From NCBI RefSeq assembly GCF_018139145.2, contig NC_059474.1:40814344-40878343 (forward strand): 64,000 nt of DNA, in the 5' to 3' direction. Under the pieces are notes generated by a model. That model saw nothing but the letters and a program-made list of their open reading frames with translations, did not search any database and was not told the origin of the DNA. Positions 25,019-38,506 of the stretch are shown piece by piece. Source of the DNA: Gymnogyps californianus (Eukaryota; Chordata; Aves; Accipitriformes; Cathartidae). The position numbers and the translations under genes were made by a program. The number at the start of each line of letters is the position of its first letter. Position 1 is the stretch's first letter.

Positions 25019-25319
25019 ACGATAAGTTTTAAATATGATCAAATAACACTCCAGTATCTGGATTTTGGATTATTTTCCCTATTGAAACAAACCGCTGGAA
25101 ATCAACTTATTAGTATTTCTAGCCTGATGTGTACTGTTTTCCCATAATTTGTTTTAAATACATATTTATCTCTACACAATGACCCCTGATCCGAAGTCTT
25201 TAAAGCACATACATCAAAATGTGAGCAAAGAAATCTTAATCATGTGAAATCAATGAAATCAATTCAATCAATTTTAGAAAAAAAGATCTTCTTGAAAGGA
25301 TTTTGATTTGTTTTCCTGT

Positions 25320-25403
25320 AAAAAAAAACCCAACACACTACCAAGAAATCCCTAAAAAATCCTTCCACTGCCCAAAAAAATACCAACCCCCAAACCCACA
25401 CCT
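25320..25403. repeat. A/C-rich low-complexity tract
   Basis: A runs alternating with CCC and CCCCC blocks on the plus strand. Same class as the tracts at 8.7 and 10.5 kb, but with more interruptions. Confidence 0.65.
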
Positions 25404-26993
25404 CAGTTATATCTACCTTTGATATAATAGTTGCTCCTTAAAGCAATCACTGTATGTATATGCAGTTATATTTCAATTCTTTTTCTGCATTGCTTTTTCA
25501 CACTAACCAGATGAACTTGTTTGGGGTTTGGTCCCTGCCCCCCCCCCCAAGGTACACTTATTCAGGTTTTGTCTGGTAGAGGATCCATTCAATCCACCCT
25601 AAGCTGTAATGCAACTGTTATCTGTGTGACCAACATGTTAGTATTAATTCTTGAAGTAGTGGCCAGCCAGTTTCTATTTTTCCTGTTTAGCCGAATAAAA
25701 GCCTGCCTTTGTGTATTATGTTAAAAGTATGAAGAGATTTCTTCTTATGGGAAGCATAAACACAGGAAATCAAAGGGCATGGTAAACAAACCAGCCCAGT
25801 ACTTCACCACAGTGATTAAGCTGTTACAAGTAGATCCACTTCCAATAACACTGAATCCAACTGAATTATTTTCTTTATACCTCAGAGCCCTGGGAATTAG
25901 TTGTGTTTTGCCTGCATAAGACTGCAGTCCAGCTTTCCTATTCTGGAGGCAGAAAAGCAGAGATTTCAGGTACCCAGCTGAGAATTTGCTTAGTTTCAGT
26001 TACAGTCTTAGAACTGGGAACTGCAGTAACATCTGCAGCAGGGGAAGATCTGCCAGTCTTGGTCATTTTGCGAGTCTGAAACCATTTGCCCGTTGGTGGT
26101 AAGCTGTGACTTCATCCACATGTACTGGTACAGAGCTTTTGTTTCTACTCAGGCAGCATAGATGCTGTTTAGCCAACACCCTTGACCAGGCATCCCGCTG
26201 AACACACTGGAGAAATCACTTCAGATAACACCCTATCCTTTTAAAGGGATTTTACAAATTCATAGCACATTAACAGCTTTCCCTGTTACATACTACTTCG
26301 AAATTGGCAGTTAGGCAACACAATGTCAGTAATCTCAAGTGCAACACCATATGTCAGAACTCTGTTAGAATTAGCAATAACAACAGATAAACGCTTACAA
26401 TCACCAACATGCACAAGCTCCTGAGCGCACAGGGAGTCAGTATACATGAATTTTTACAGGCTTTGAAGAAGCATCTCCAAGGCCTTGGTGAAATATTGCG
26501 TTAAAACTCATTTACGCTATCCAGGAAAAAAAAAAATACAGTGAAGGCATTGAGGGTTTTGCTTGCATTTTCCTCCCTCTACCCCTCAGCTGAAAACCCA
26601 ATGTAATTGTACTAGGAATTCTCTTCACAGATCTCATAAGCCATTAAAAATTGCAGCATTGTTTCCTCTCTGGGCAAGGAAGTTTTGTGAATCTGGTAGA
26701 TTTTTAGATACAGTGACAAATCTCATTTGTGAGAGGGTAACATCAAAGAACTCAGTCCATCAAAGAGCAGTTTTCCTAGATTAAATAAAGCACATTCAGC
26801 AGCTTTCAGTTGCTGTTTAACTTTTCCATTAGACTGTTTGCTATCATCTACTGGATGCTAGGTAGAGCTAAGTAGGGGACTAGTCTACATTTATGCAAAG
26901 CTGATTCATGTCTCCTCCTTCTGAACATTTAATTAGAAACATGTACAAATACTTCTAAGTTTCCTCAACAGACTATCTTCATGTTTAACAGAA

Positions 26994-27024
26994 ATATATA
27001 TATATATATTCACCTATATATATA
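26994..27024. repeat. (TA)n microsatellite, interrupted
   Basis: Two TA runs separated by a short CACC interruption. Confidence 0.85.
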
Positions 27025-27824
27025 CAGCAAAACAGAAAGCTGAAAGAATAGTCATTACTTCTTCAGCTTCTGTTTTCCACTGGAGAAAAAGTAACATCTT
27101 TGGTGAGAAAAACTACAGAAAAAGCAAGTTATTTTCCTGGTCAGTTCACTTTGGCAAATGCAGGGATGCTTGCTTCATGCCTACTTAGTGTCCTTGGTAG
27201 TTTGGTGCAAGAACAACACAGCATAAATTAATTTTCATAAAGTAAGAGATGCAAAAATACCTGGAAAAAAATCTGGCACTGAAGGCTAAACTATGAGTCC
27301 CATAGAGTCCCTTATTGTTAAGTATTGTTTCATTTCACAGGCTGCTTTGGAAGGCTACTCTCAGGCTTTATCTGGATTCCCTTCATCTCAAGTAAAGTTT
27401 TTTGGATCTCAGTTAGTTTTATGAACTGGCAAGGAGGTCTAGTCAACATTGCCCTGGCAGAATGGCCCTGTCTTAGAGCTAGTCAGCTAAGGGAAATAGT
27501 ACAAGCTTTTCCATAAGCAAATAGAGCCAACACACAATGGGCAGTTTGTAGTTTATTTCACTGTCTGGAAAGCAACGGATCTTAGATAACATATTTCAGT
27601 CACTACTGGTCATAAAATAAGGTTGACTTTGACAAGTTGCCAGTAAAAAAAAAAAAGTTTCAGAACTATTCCCTTAAGACAAGGAAAAACTTCTCTGGCC
27701 TCAGCTGCACAGCAGTAAACACAAACCCTTCAGAAGTCACTGACAAGAAGCCTCAACATCTGAAAATCGTCAGCATGAGCCCCAGTACAACACAAATCTT
27801 GTAAAGGCTACTTATTTCATAGGG

Positions 27825-28055
27825 ATCATAGAACAGCCCAGGTTGGAAGGGACCTTGATAGATCGTCTGGTCCAACCTTTCATGGGAAAGGGAACCTAGA
27901 TGAGATTATCTAGCACCTGCCCAATTACATCTTGAAAACCTTTAGTGATGAAGACTCTATCACATCCCTGGAGAGGTTGCTCCCAATATCCTAGTATTTT
28001 ATACCAGGATATTCACAGCATTCTGAAATTCCTCCCATTTGCCTTCTTTCAATAA
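27825..28055 (-). mobile_element. CR1 LINE, 3' end fragment
   Basis: Reverse-complement CR1: ATCATAGAACAGCCCAGGTT at the left, then GGAAGGGACCTTGATAGATC and a region ending near CCTCCCATTTGCCTTC. About 230 bp remain. An A-rich run (28067-28080) follows in the unique sequence. Confidence 0.92.
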
Positions 28056-29171
28056 ATAATAGGTTTAAAAAAAAAAAAAAGACATTCACACAGTTTGACA
28101 CATTTACATGCAATAGCTGAATCTTAAAAACATTTTTGAATGCTATGCTGAAAAAAGAAAACTGAGGGACACTGAGCCATCTTCCTTACTGCACTCTCAC
28201 TTCTGCTGAGATAAGCTCCTTATGAATAACTTATTTTCAGAGAAAATATTTCAAAGAACTGATTTTTGCCTTTCTTGTGGCTGGAAAAATCTGGTTCACT
28301 GTAATGCCAGGCTCTAAATGTCTCATGATTTCCAAGGGAAGTGTATTTCCCACCCACCAACTTTGCAAGATGTCTGCACTGTATTTAACTTCAGGATGTC
28401 ATTTACATGTGCATCCTTCCCATGAAGGATATTATGGCTAACTATTGCCAATAGCCACCAAGTAGCTTTGTTATTAATTCTAGTAACCCAACACTTTTTC
28501 CATTTTACATTTGTTTCGCCTAACGGCCTTCACTTATTCAAAGCAGGCTCCCACAGGTATCTAGGCATGCGTGATAATTAGAAAACATTTTTCTGAAGTA
28601 ATAATCCAAAATGTACTACCTTTAAGAAAAAACACTGTGAAACAAGGGTCATGCTGGTTATATTGAATTGAAGGTTTTTTTCAAAGCACACTGCTTGATC
28701 TCACCTTTCAACAATTTTAAATACAATCATTTAAATAAAACATAACAGTAAAAGCATAACTGCCAGGGTAAGTCTAAATACATTTCTAAAGCCTTCCTCC
28801 TCTCTCTGCATCCACTACAGCATTATAACAAAAATACTTTGCCTCATGTTTTAATATTGAAAGAAAAATAATCATCATAGTTGAAGCCTGGATTCTTGAT
28901 GGACATTGCTCAGATATTCGGAACACAGAAAATGTTTGCATCTTATTTTTAAGCGTTTTTTTGTGATTTTCACACACTTTTACATCAGAGTTTACTCTAG
29001 TCACTGCTAATCTTTATGAGATACTGAAATAGATTGTAAAACAAGTAAACAATTCCCTAATGCCTGAGGAAGTAAAGAATTGAGATGCTTTCAAGAATCC
29101 AGTATGAATTAGTTTGGATTTGTTTTATACATAATTTGTATTACTACTTTGTTATGAATGTAGCGCATAGC

Positions 29172-29191
29172 TTTTTTTTTTTTTTTTTTTT
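29172..29191. repeat. T20 homopolymer
   Basis: Twenty consecutive T about 100 bp from the left end of the minus-strand LTR, outside its target duplication. Confidence 0.85.
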
Positions 29192-29295
29192 GTGCAAACA
29201 GAGCTCCTGAACTATGTCAAAATTTGTCTGTTACTATTGCTGCTGAATGCTGTTCAAATTGAGTGGAGGTAGCAGTCATCTTTTTCCTAAATGTG

Positions 29296-29880
29296 TGTTG
29301 TGGTTTAACCCCAACCAGCAACTAAGCTCCACACAGCCTCTCACTCACTCCCTCCAGTTGGGGTGGGGGAAGAGAATCAGAAGAGTAAAAGTGAGAAAAC
29401 TCCTGGGTTGAGATAAAGACAGTTTAATAGGGAAAGCAAAAACCGTGCACACAAGCAAAGCAAAACAAGGAATTCATTCACCACTTCCCATCAGCAGGCA
29501 GGTGTTCAGCCATCTCCAGGAAAGCAGGGCTCCATCACGCGTAACCGTTACTTGGGAAGACAAACGCCATCACTCTGAACGTCCCCTCTTCCTTCTTCTT
29601 CCCCCAGCTTTATACGTTGAGCATGACATCATATGGTATGGAATATCCCTTTGGTCAGTTGGGGTCAGCTGTCCCAGCTGGGTCCCCTCCCAACTTCTTG
29701 TGCACCCCCAGCCTACTCGCTGGTGGGGTGGGGTGAGAGGCAGAACTCTGTGTAAGCACTGCTCAGCAATAACTAAAACATCCCTGTGTTATCAACACTG
29801 TTTTCAGCACAAATCCAAAATGCAGCCCCATACTAGCTACTATGAAGAAAATTAACTCTATCCCAGCCAAAACCTGGACA
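29296..29880 (-). mobile_element. solo LTR, ERVL-like (585 bp), minus strand
   Basis: On the minus strand it begins TGTCCAGGTTTTGGCTGGGA and ends ...TTAAACCACAACA. The exact 5-bp duplication ATGTG flanks it (29291-29295 and 29881-29885). A minus-strand TATAAA (TTTATA at 29609-29614) is followed by the transcribed part, and an ATTAAA-type signal is near 29423-29428. It has the same 585-bp length as the plus-strand copy at 21.4 kb but a separate target duplication, so it is an independent insertion. A 136-codon plus-strand frame across it runs antisense to the LTR and is not a gene. Confidence 0.94.
29609..29614 (-). promoter_or_regulatory. TATA box of the minus-strand LTR
   Basis: TATAAA on the minus strand, roughly 270 bp into the LTR. 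This is a plausible U3/R boundary position. The plus-strand sister copy has only TATACAA at the matching place. Confidence 0.5.
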
Positions 29881-32299
29881 ATGTGTTTTGTTGCCTTATC
29901 TGCTGACAAGGATGTCTTTAAAGCTTCAGCAGTTCAGCCATTCTTAAAAGCTTTTGATGAATGAGATATTTTTGCCAAGAGGTTTCTATACAGCAAAAAT
30001 ATTTTGGATCTTCCTCTAGCAGAAGTATCTTGACAGTCACGAAAAATGAGTAATGTTTCCAGCAGGTCAGGTCTACTTAAAAGTCCTATATATTAGTAAT
30101 GTCTCACAAGTGGCATTTCTTTACATCCATCATTGGAGTTGTATTCAACAACCTGGATGGATCTCACATCTATATTCAGTCATTCAGCTGTGCTAAGAAG
30201 CAGATAAGAAAGAAAAGAATTTTTACTCCCATTTTAGGCTTTGGAAAGAAAAAATGAAGTAGCAATACCGTATAACAGATTTTGACAATAGCTATACACG
30301 TTCTCCAGATTAGAGAGCATTACTATCTCCAAAGGATTTAGAGACACTTAGGTTCTTCCAAGAAATAAAAAACAACTCCTTTGCTGACTTTTGTATTTCA
30401 TTCTATTTCCCTAAAAGTGGTATGAAGCAGTGCCACAGAGACAAGAACAGAACTGTTGACAGCATCAGTTTCAATCTGTACTCCTGAAGACTACATTCTA
30501 ACCCTACTGAGGCCCAGGGAATGCACAGCAGCTTAATTTACTTTTTGCTATTACTGCATTCCTGTTCCCTTGATAATAGGCCTCATATTGCTAGACATCC
30601 TAATTGGTGAACTGACACGCTACAGTTGTAATGCAAGGCTATTTACATTTGTATTGCAGTTTTTCATCCAACTTCTTTTATTCCAAGGAATAGGTCGCAA
30701 AAATCCACTATAAGATTACTCACCAGCCAGAGACTATTTGAGCTCTGCACATTTACATCTCCAGATTGAAAGCATGAATCACTCTTCAACATCATTTCTG
30801 CATATAGACCACAGCTCTCTATCACCAATTATGAATGGATTTGAACTTGATCCATCAGGGTCTCATCTGTTCCAAGATCTTACACCCAGTAGACCTACAG
30901 GCACATTTCTCATTTGTCTCTCTCATCTCCTGGGCTGACATACAGGACCATTTCTTAAAAAAAATGTATTTTGATGGCATTTTCAGCAAGAAGCATCCTT
31001 ACTGAGAATGAAGAATGGAAATACCACTTATATATAATTGAAGCAGTGATGATAAATTGATCTCATTAATTCTTCCAGTATCTCTAGAATTGTGCAGGGT
31101 TCAAACTGAAACTGCAGTATTAAGAGACATACTAACAATACACCCGGATTCCCCCATGCTTTTCATGGTTTCAGTTAAATCTGAACCTTTATGTCTGTAT
31201 CTGTGAATGAGTAGACTTGCTTCATGTTCTGCCTCTCCTCAGAAAAAACCTAAGGTGCAAAAACATACCAGGAACATCATTCAGAATGAAGAAACTTGAT
31301 ACTCCAGATGAGATGATTGCAGTTAGTATATAAACAGAACCAAGACATTGTCCAATGAAATAAGCTGCTTAAGTCAGCAAAACTATGTCATACCCCTCTG
31401 CCCCTGACAGAAACACGTATAGTAGCTGTTCTACCACTATTTTGTTGGCAGTCTCCTATATTTGCTGCAGTTTATATAAACTATAGGTTCCTTTTATTTC
31501 CTGCCTCCCAGCCAATACAGTCAGGATGAGAGAGAAGTCTTCCATCCCTCGTCTCTTCTGAAAAGGTGAGACACAATTTGGTCAACATATGGAGTGATAA
31601 ACTGTAGAAGAGTTGCAGAATCTCATCTCTGTTTTCCTCTTCCCATTTCCTACTCCTATTGGTTATCACTCCCAGCAATGCATCCCAGTTGCCTGAAGCT
31701 ATGAGTTATTCCAGACTCCCATCGCACAGGTGAACCATAAACCAACCAACACAGACTGTTGAACGGTGCTGCAGACCACACCAGTGAGCAGTGCATGGAC
31801 TCAACTCTCCTAGATAAATGCCATCACCAATGAGGTGTTTAAATACACACACTTTAAATTTTTGTCTGAGATCAACCTGGACTCATAAGAAGATGCACGT
31901 TAAATCTTCTCTAGTCTGTAAAAGGAAGAAATTACTCTAGCTTGACAAGCAAATAGCACATAAAGATTACTTAAAAAAAAAAGAAAAAAAAGAAAGAAAT
32001 CTGATTAAGATAAGTGGTCAAGTGTTTAAAAAGTCCTCCCTGAGAATTACCCCAGGGACATACAGATAGTCTTCTCATGGACAGAGAGGAAGAAGTGGCT
32101 GAAGCAATCCTGACTACATAAAAGGCAAGTCAAATGATAAAATGCCCTTTTTCTTTTTCCTTCAGAAGATTTGAACATCCCAGATGGGGAACAACTAAAC
32201 ACAGCTTCATCAGAGTCAGCAGTTGTGACTTCTTAAGTATCACCTCCCTCTGTTCCAAGTGAAATTCTTTGAGGTGTGTGGGCATGAAAAATATATCTT

Positions 32300-32315
32300 G
32301 GGGGGGGGGGGGGGG
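32300..32315. repeat. G16 homopolymer
   Basis: Sixteen consecutive G followed by ATAGGTGGGTGAGGGTG, a G-rich stretch that could form a G-quadruplex on the plus strand. Confidence 0.8.
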
Positions 32316-32510
32316 ATAGGTGGGTGAGGGTGTGTATACATAGAATGTACAGCCTTCTTTTCTTCTATAAGTCAACCAAATAATGTTTTACCAAAAAAAC
32401 TTAGAAGAGGTTGCCAGCTAGACATGGCACGTAAAAGTTAGTTTTCATTGGTAATGTAAAAACTCTATTCTACAACACCTATAGTAGCAAAAGATGCCAA
32501 ATTGATTTGT

Positions 32511-32628
32511 CTGGGGTTTATGGTTTGGGGGGGTTTTTTGGTTGGTTGGTTGGTTTTGGTTGTTGATGTGTTTTGTTTTGGTTGTGGTTTTTCGGGGTTT
32601 TTTCTTTTTTTTTTTTTTTTAAAAAAAA
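32511..32628. repeat. G/T-rich low-complexity tract ending in poly(T)
   Basis: GGGGTTT blocks and four GGTT repeats pass into a long T run and then eight A. It is the strand complement of the A/C tracts at 8.7 and 10.5 kb. A and C are almost absent on the plus strand. Confidence 0.85.
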
Positions 32629-35406
32629 CCTCACAGTAAACTCCATTTGCAGTAAAATGCATTCCCTTCCCCAACATACTTCCTAAATGGAAACAATAAC
32701 TATTTCTCCCCCTTGTCTGCACAAAGGGGGCTGATAATCACAAAAGAGATTTCCATGCTTTCAGAATACAACTGTGAAGGCCACTAAAAAGTATACATAA
32801 GGTATACAAATAGATCATGATTTCCCATTCCTCAGGCGTCTCAGTCAAAGCTTGCTTTTGTCATTTGCAAACTCCAATAAGGCCACAACTATGAGATTTA
32901 TGGGAACTTGCCAACATGCATGGAGCTCCCCTTCACACGTTCTGTTTTGTAGATGTAGAAAGATTTTCCACGCTGAAGTACCAAGGCATTTTGATGCTGC
33001 AAGAGCTCCAACATGAGCATGTAAAGCTACAGATTTGCACAGACCCCCTTATCTTCATGTCCCAGAGCATCCTCAAGGATATTGTAGTCCACAAACTTAC
33101 AGAAATTAGACACTTTAAGAAATTGTTAGCTTCCTATTCATTAGCTGAAGTATTAAAGTTACAGTAAAATGCAGCCTATGGAGTCTCACTGTTGTAGCCA
33201 TGCCATTCAAAAACATCCTCTGAAGTAGCACTCTGAATGACGATACACCAGTTTGCTAATAGAGCAGGGCCTACTTCCTCCTCCATGGGGCAGTACCACG
33301 GGGTCTTTCATGTGCTTGTGCTTTGCAAGCATCTACTCAATGGCAAAGCAGATATTTTCTGAGTACAGAAACACATGCATGACCTAAGTGAGTGGGAGTC
33401 TGGGAGTAAGGGTCCCCCTCCATTTCCCAGCAGCTGTCCTCTTGAAGTGATTAATAAGTCCCCAACTTAGTTTTATCTATTAATGTAAAACCTTCATGAA
33501 AGCACTGCCATTCTTCACCTCAGGAAAACAGTTAAATAAAACCTTGAAACAAAAATCTCAATTCCGCTGTGATTTTATAATATTTAACGAGTTTACTACA
33601 AGTGAAGGAATGCATTTCTGTAAGTTTTCCATGCAGTGCCAGCTGTTTTCTGAAATTCTTTATCTAACTTAGTTCATATGATTACTTTATTAATAAATGA
33701 AACAAGTCTTAAGTTCCACATCAGCTTTATATCTGTAGCTGAAGTAAAATTCATGTTACGTTGAACTAAAGATGCAGCCAAGAATGTTAACTTTAATATG
33801 TGAAATATATACTTTACTAAAAGAGAATATGTCTTTAAGGTTCACTATCATTTTCTACTTCTGAAAAGTCTTTGAATTAATGTTGCGATTATGTCAAAAA
33901 AGGGACTTGCAAATTCTAAAATTGTCTCCACTCAACGATATCACATAACAGAGACAACACAAAATAAATACTTGAAACCAAGTTATAAATATGATCAATC
34001 ATTAATTCAAGATGAGGTTTTCATTTTTTTAAAACCATATTTCAGACAGAACTTTATGCTATGTTGTGTTTAAGCATATGCTATATGTGTATTTATACGT
34101 GTGCATTCAAATCACAAATACACATATCTGATTCAGGCCATGTAACTGTTAATAAAACAGAAGAGAAACAGAATATCTACAGCTAGGTAGTACAAGCTGT
34201 CTGTCACATCTCTCCTCCGTCTACACTTTGACTACAATCCAGAGCAGGGTAGTCACTCCAGCCTCCTACTGTTAAGTGTCTGGGGGTCACTCTAACTTCC
34301 TGCTGTTGAAGCGTCTTAGGAGCATGGAGTTCAGATTTTCTGGACCATCCAGGTCCAGATCATTCAGGAATAAAATAATTGCTATACTGGATCAGAAAAG
34401 AGGTAGCAAAGACAAGCCAAAATGAAAGCAAGTTTTTTATTCACTTAAATAATCCTAAGAGTCAATTCAATGAGATTCAGTTGTTTCTAGATGCTTTAAA
34501 GGTGAGATGCATCACATGCATGATCAGCACATACATGTAGGAAATACTGACTGCTGAACAGGGACTTTTAAAAAAAAAAGTTACTATATATAGTTAAACA
34601 CTGAAATTATCTATTTCATATAACAATGAATAATAGTCTGGAAATGAGATGAGTACCTTTGAGGCAAAAGCCTTTGGTTACAGTGCATTTGGAGGGGAAA
34701 AACAGTTTCTCTAACACTTTATATTCAAGCATGTACACATTATAGAAGGAGCAGTTAACCTTTAAATCTGTGCTTTTTAAGACAAACAAAAAAAGAAAAA
34801 ATGGTGTTTAGTTATCTTGTTTGTTAACAACCTAATCTAACCCATAAAACTCCTACCAGAAAGAATACTTATGAAGTCACATCTTAAAGAATGAAACAAG
34901 ATACATTTAGTAAGAGCTACTTTGTAGTAAATATCTGATAGAGCCATTACTAAAAAACCTTCTTCACTGTGACACTAATATATTCTGTCAAAAAAAAAAT
35001 CCAGCTTCAGAAACATGCAGCTGTTCACTGCGAGACACAACAATAATGCACTAAATGTGCATGTACAATAGTTTTCCTCTGCCCTTCCTCTTAAAGGATT
35101 ACAAAGAAGTGTATATCTGACTGAGCCAAAGGTTATTTATTGGATATGGATACTTGGAGACAGCATTGCACGGATATCAGAATCACAGATCAGGTCAGGA
35201 CGATAATCTTCACAGCTCTATGAAGACAGCTATTGACTTTGAATTATATCCAGCTATACAGTTTCTTATCAGTAGATACGAGGACTTTGAATTCAATAAG
35301 TGTGTGTAAACGATCACTTGGGCACCGAATTGAACTTCAAAACCACATTTTGTATAAACCGTTTTAAAATACATGCTCAACCAATTTAAAGCATTAACTA
35401 TTTCAT

Positions 35407-35990
35407 AGTCTCATGGAATCATTTAGGTTGGAAAAGACCCTTAAGATCATTGAGTCCAACCGTAAACCTAAGAGTGCCTAGTCCACCACTAAACCATGCC
35501 CCTAAGCATCACATCTACACGTCTTTTAAATACCTCCAGGGATGGTGACTCAACCACTTCCCTGGGCAGCCTGCTCCAAAGCTTGATAACCCTTTTGGTG
35601 AAGAAATTTTTCCTAATATCCAATCTAAACCTCCCCTGGCACAACTTGAGGCTGTTTCCACTCGTCCTATCACTTGTTACCTGGGAAGAGACTGACACCC
35701 ACCTCGCTACAACCTCCTTTCAGGGAGTTGTAGAGAGCAATAAGGTCTCCCCTGAGAGATCCCCCTCCTCCTTTTCTCCAGACTAAACAACCCCAGTTCC
35801 CTCAGCCGCTCCTCATAAGACTTGTTCTCTAGACCCTTCACGAGCTTCGTTGCCCTTCCCTGGACACGTTCCAGCACCTCAATGTCTTTCTTGTAGTGAG
35901 GGGCCCAAAACTGAACACAGCATTTGAGGTGTGGCCTCACCAGTGCCGAGTACAGGGGGATGATTACTTCCCTACTCCTGCTGGCCACAC
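35407..35990 (-). mobile_element. CR1 LINE, ~580-bp 3' part with decayed ORF2 end
   Basis: The longest CR1 copy in the window. On the minus strand the 5' part (35988 to 35707) still reads as the C-terminal region of the CR1 ORF2 protein downstream of the reverse-transcriptase core. It shows blocks such as [30 protein letters not shown] and [10 protein letters not shown]. The frame is then interrupted and resumes at 35698-35489 with [19 protein letters not shown] before the 3' UTR. The left end has the decayed terminal repeat (CTCATGGAATCAT). The protein would have been the CR1 endonuclease/reverse transcriptase; the copy is dead by truncation and frameshift. Confidence 0.95.
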
Positions 35991-38501
35991 TGTCTAGTGT
36001 AATCTAGTGTTTAATGTTCTCAAAACTCTGCCCTATATGCATTTCTATTCAAAGCACACATGCTGAAGAACTGCCCCACAGGCTGCATGTGTCAGTCCTA
36101 GAGGACTGAGCCTCAGAAAGTGGACAGACTTGTTCTGTAATACAAGTGAAACAAGTCACCTACAGAAGCAGGTGAATCTCATTTGTTCCCATTTTCTAAT
36201 ATTAAAGAACTCTTTGTGCAAAAAGTCCCTTACACAACTTTAACATTACTGAAAGTTTAAGCTCTCAAGACTTGCATGATGTTTTCAAATTATATCCCTT
36301 TAAAATATAACTGCATGATGCACTTACCCCTTCCTCCTTCCCAGAAGGGTAAGGCTAGAAAAAAACTCATTAAAAGGACTGCCAAATAGTTGCATTAAGT
36401 GAATCAACAAAGCAGGAGAAACTGTATAGAACTACATTTCTCAAAGCTTTCCTAGACCCCTCCCCATATAAAGCAATTTGCCACACACAAATAGAAGTTG
36501 GACAGTGAGTAGAAAGAGAGTAGCACAGCTTCTAAAAACACCCAGTGGTCAATTATTGAAACAATTTTCTCCCACTATCAAGCTATGGTTAGGCAGCAAT
36601 ATATATGTACATATGCATACACAGCCCACTGCTTTAGTTGCCCAGCTGAATTTCAGACCACGTTATGCCTGGTCATAGTAAAGTTCTTGGACTCTGGTAC
36701 CACTTTCCTGTTTGTTCACATCAGTTCAGTGAGCAGTACTCCTTGAACCTATACTTACTTCCACTTCCTTATTATTTGCACTCAGGTTGGAAGTGGAGTC
36801 ATCTAAAGAGTCTTCATTTAAAAAGACAACAGTCTTCTTCAGAAAGAAAGGCAATGCCAAACAACTAGAAATAATTTCAAAATATAGGTGCAAACCCAAT
36901 AATGACTTAGGAAATGCTGTACTAACACCAACTAACAGTCACGTTACAAGCCCTTTTCAATATGTACTTCCTCTCACCACATCTGTATTTCAGTGACGAA
37001 CAGCACTAGCTGGAAATGCTTAAGTAGAGAGCATTAGATAAGAGAAAAAACAAAGACTATGAGTTTGTTTCAGTGAAAAAAAAAAAACAAACAGAGAATT
37101 AAACACAATCCTTTTCACAGATGTGAATTATGGATACTGCAAACATGAAATAAGGAATAAGACAGTAAAAGCTTAAGTTAGAAGGTAGATTGATTTGAAA
37201 ATTAATGCAATGAAAAAGCAAGCAGGGAAATAATAGCAGTGTAGCAAGTCCAATAATCACCTGTGCCTTTTTCATACTAGTAGTCAGCCAAATCTTGTCA
37301 GCACAGCCTCCTTTCCCCTTAGTACTGCCTCTTTGCCTCTGCACAATAAGCTCCACACTGAAAACTGGAATAGAAAGAAAAGATGGCAGGAGAGCACAGA
37401 CTTTCTCCAAACTCCTTATACTCAAGAAATACACAGCTGCAGCTATAAAACAGCTGAACCAGTCCCCCAGCATCCAAAACCAGAACGGGATTTTTCAAGA
37501 TTTCAAGGCATCCCTAGAATTTGTCAGAGAAGCACATTACAAAGAAACAGCAAGCCATAAACCATATTAAGCTTCCCTACCTTAAAAATGATTACTACAT
37601 GTAGTGGGTCCCTGTACTCAAAAAATGTTCATAGGACAGAACCAAAACATACAGAGAAAGATACCTCATCCTAAGACAACTGCAAAGAACCATATTCCCA
37701 AGGAAAAAATAACAGCCCAGCAACAGGAAACATTTAATAAAAAAAACATGAAAAAAAAATCTTAAAAAAAACCATAAAACCACCTGTTAATTACCTTTCT
37801 AGGTAGCTGTACCGCTTCAGCAGGTTAGGGTATCAGAAGAGCGTATTTGATCTGTTCTTCCTAATGTAAAGAAAGAAGCAGTAGCTGGGTCCAGGTTTTT
37901 TAGTTACCTTGTTAAAAGCTTAATTTAATTTACCTGCTGAATGTCTGATTCTGCCTGTAGTTGCACTAGCCTCCGTCTGGAGTGTGAATTAGAGTAGAGT
38001 CATGGGGGCTGTGGTTGGGAAGAAATAATCTGGAGACACTTTCCCCCCCACTAGAAGTGGGGGTTTTTGCAATATTTTATTATTAGAAGTTTTTCTCAAA
38101 ACTCTTCTTTTATAGGAGACAAGTAAGTTTTTGCATTAGGATGTTTATGAATTTTAAACATGTTTTGTATAAACATCTTAAATTTTGTTTACATGATGTT
38201 TATTAAAGTTTAAAAAAAGTAGTATCCATCATCAATAGATTGTGGTTGTGTATGGTGCCTGTATGAACAGCATATCAGCATTCAAATCAGAAGAATAACA
38301 TGCACAAACTCACACATTTTTGTACTATACATTTCTGCATTAATAAATATGTATTAGTACTGAAAAAAAGAATTAAAATCAGTCAGGCGTGTCAAGTTGT
38401 TTAATACTTCTAGTTTGAAAACTAGACACGAATCTGTACCATTGAAGCTGACATGAGAGCAATAAGCCAATGGAGAATATATTCTCTGAGAGTTGCCATC
38501 A
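35991..38501. other. non-coding stretch
   Basis: No supported gene. A frame of 124 codons on the minus strand at 37.1-37.47 kb and two shorter plus-strand frames overlap each other, match nothing I recognise, and are probably chance. Confidence 0.55.
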
Positions 38502-38506
38502 CTACC

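Larger units (their letters stand above)
23559..29290. other. non-coding stretch between transposons
   Basis: Apart from two CR1 fragments (24.87 and 27.83 kb), a palindrome at 24.22 kb and simple repeats, no gene is supported in this interval. Confidence 0.6.
29886..35406. other. non-coding stretch
   Basis: No gene is supported. It contains a G16 run and a G/T-rich tract at 32.3-32.6 kb. The 83-codon frame at 32.9-33.2 kb is not recognised and lacks splice signals. Confidence 0.6.

Noticed and set aside
29445..29855. 136-codon plus-strand frame
   Set aside because: Runs antisense across the minus-strand solo LTR.
21439..29880. Reading the two 585-bp LTRs as the ends of one provirus
   Set aside because: They are in opposite orientation, each with its own exact 5-bp target duplication, and no retroviral genes lie between.
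35993..36010. TCTAGTGTAATCTAGTGT direct repeat at the edge of the CR1 copy as a target duplication
   Set aside because: Both copies lie on the same side of the element, so it is a small local tandem repeat and not a duplication flanking the insertion.
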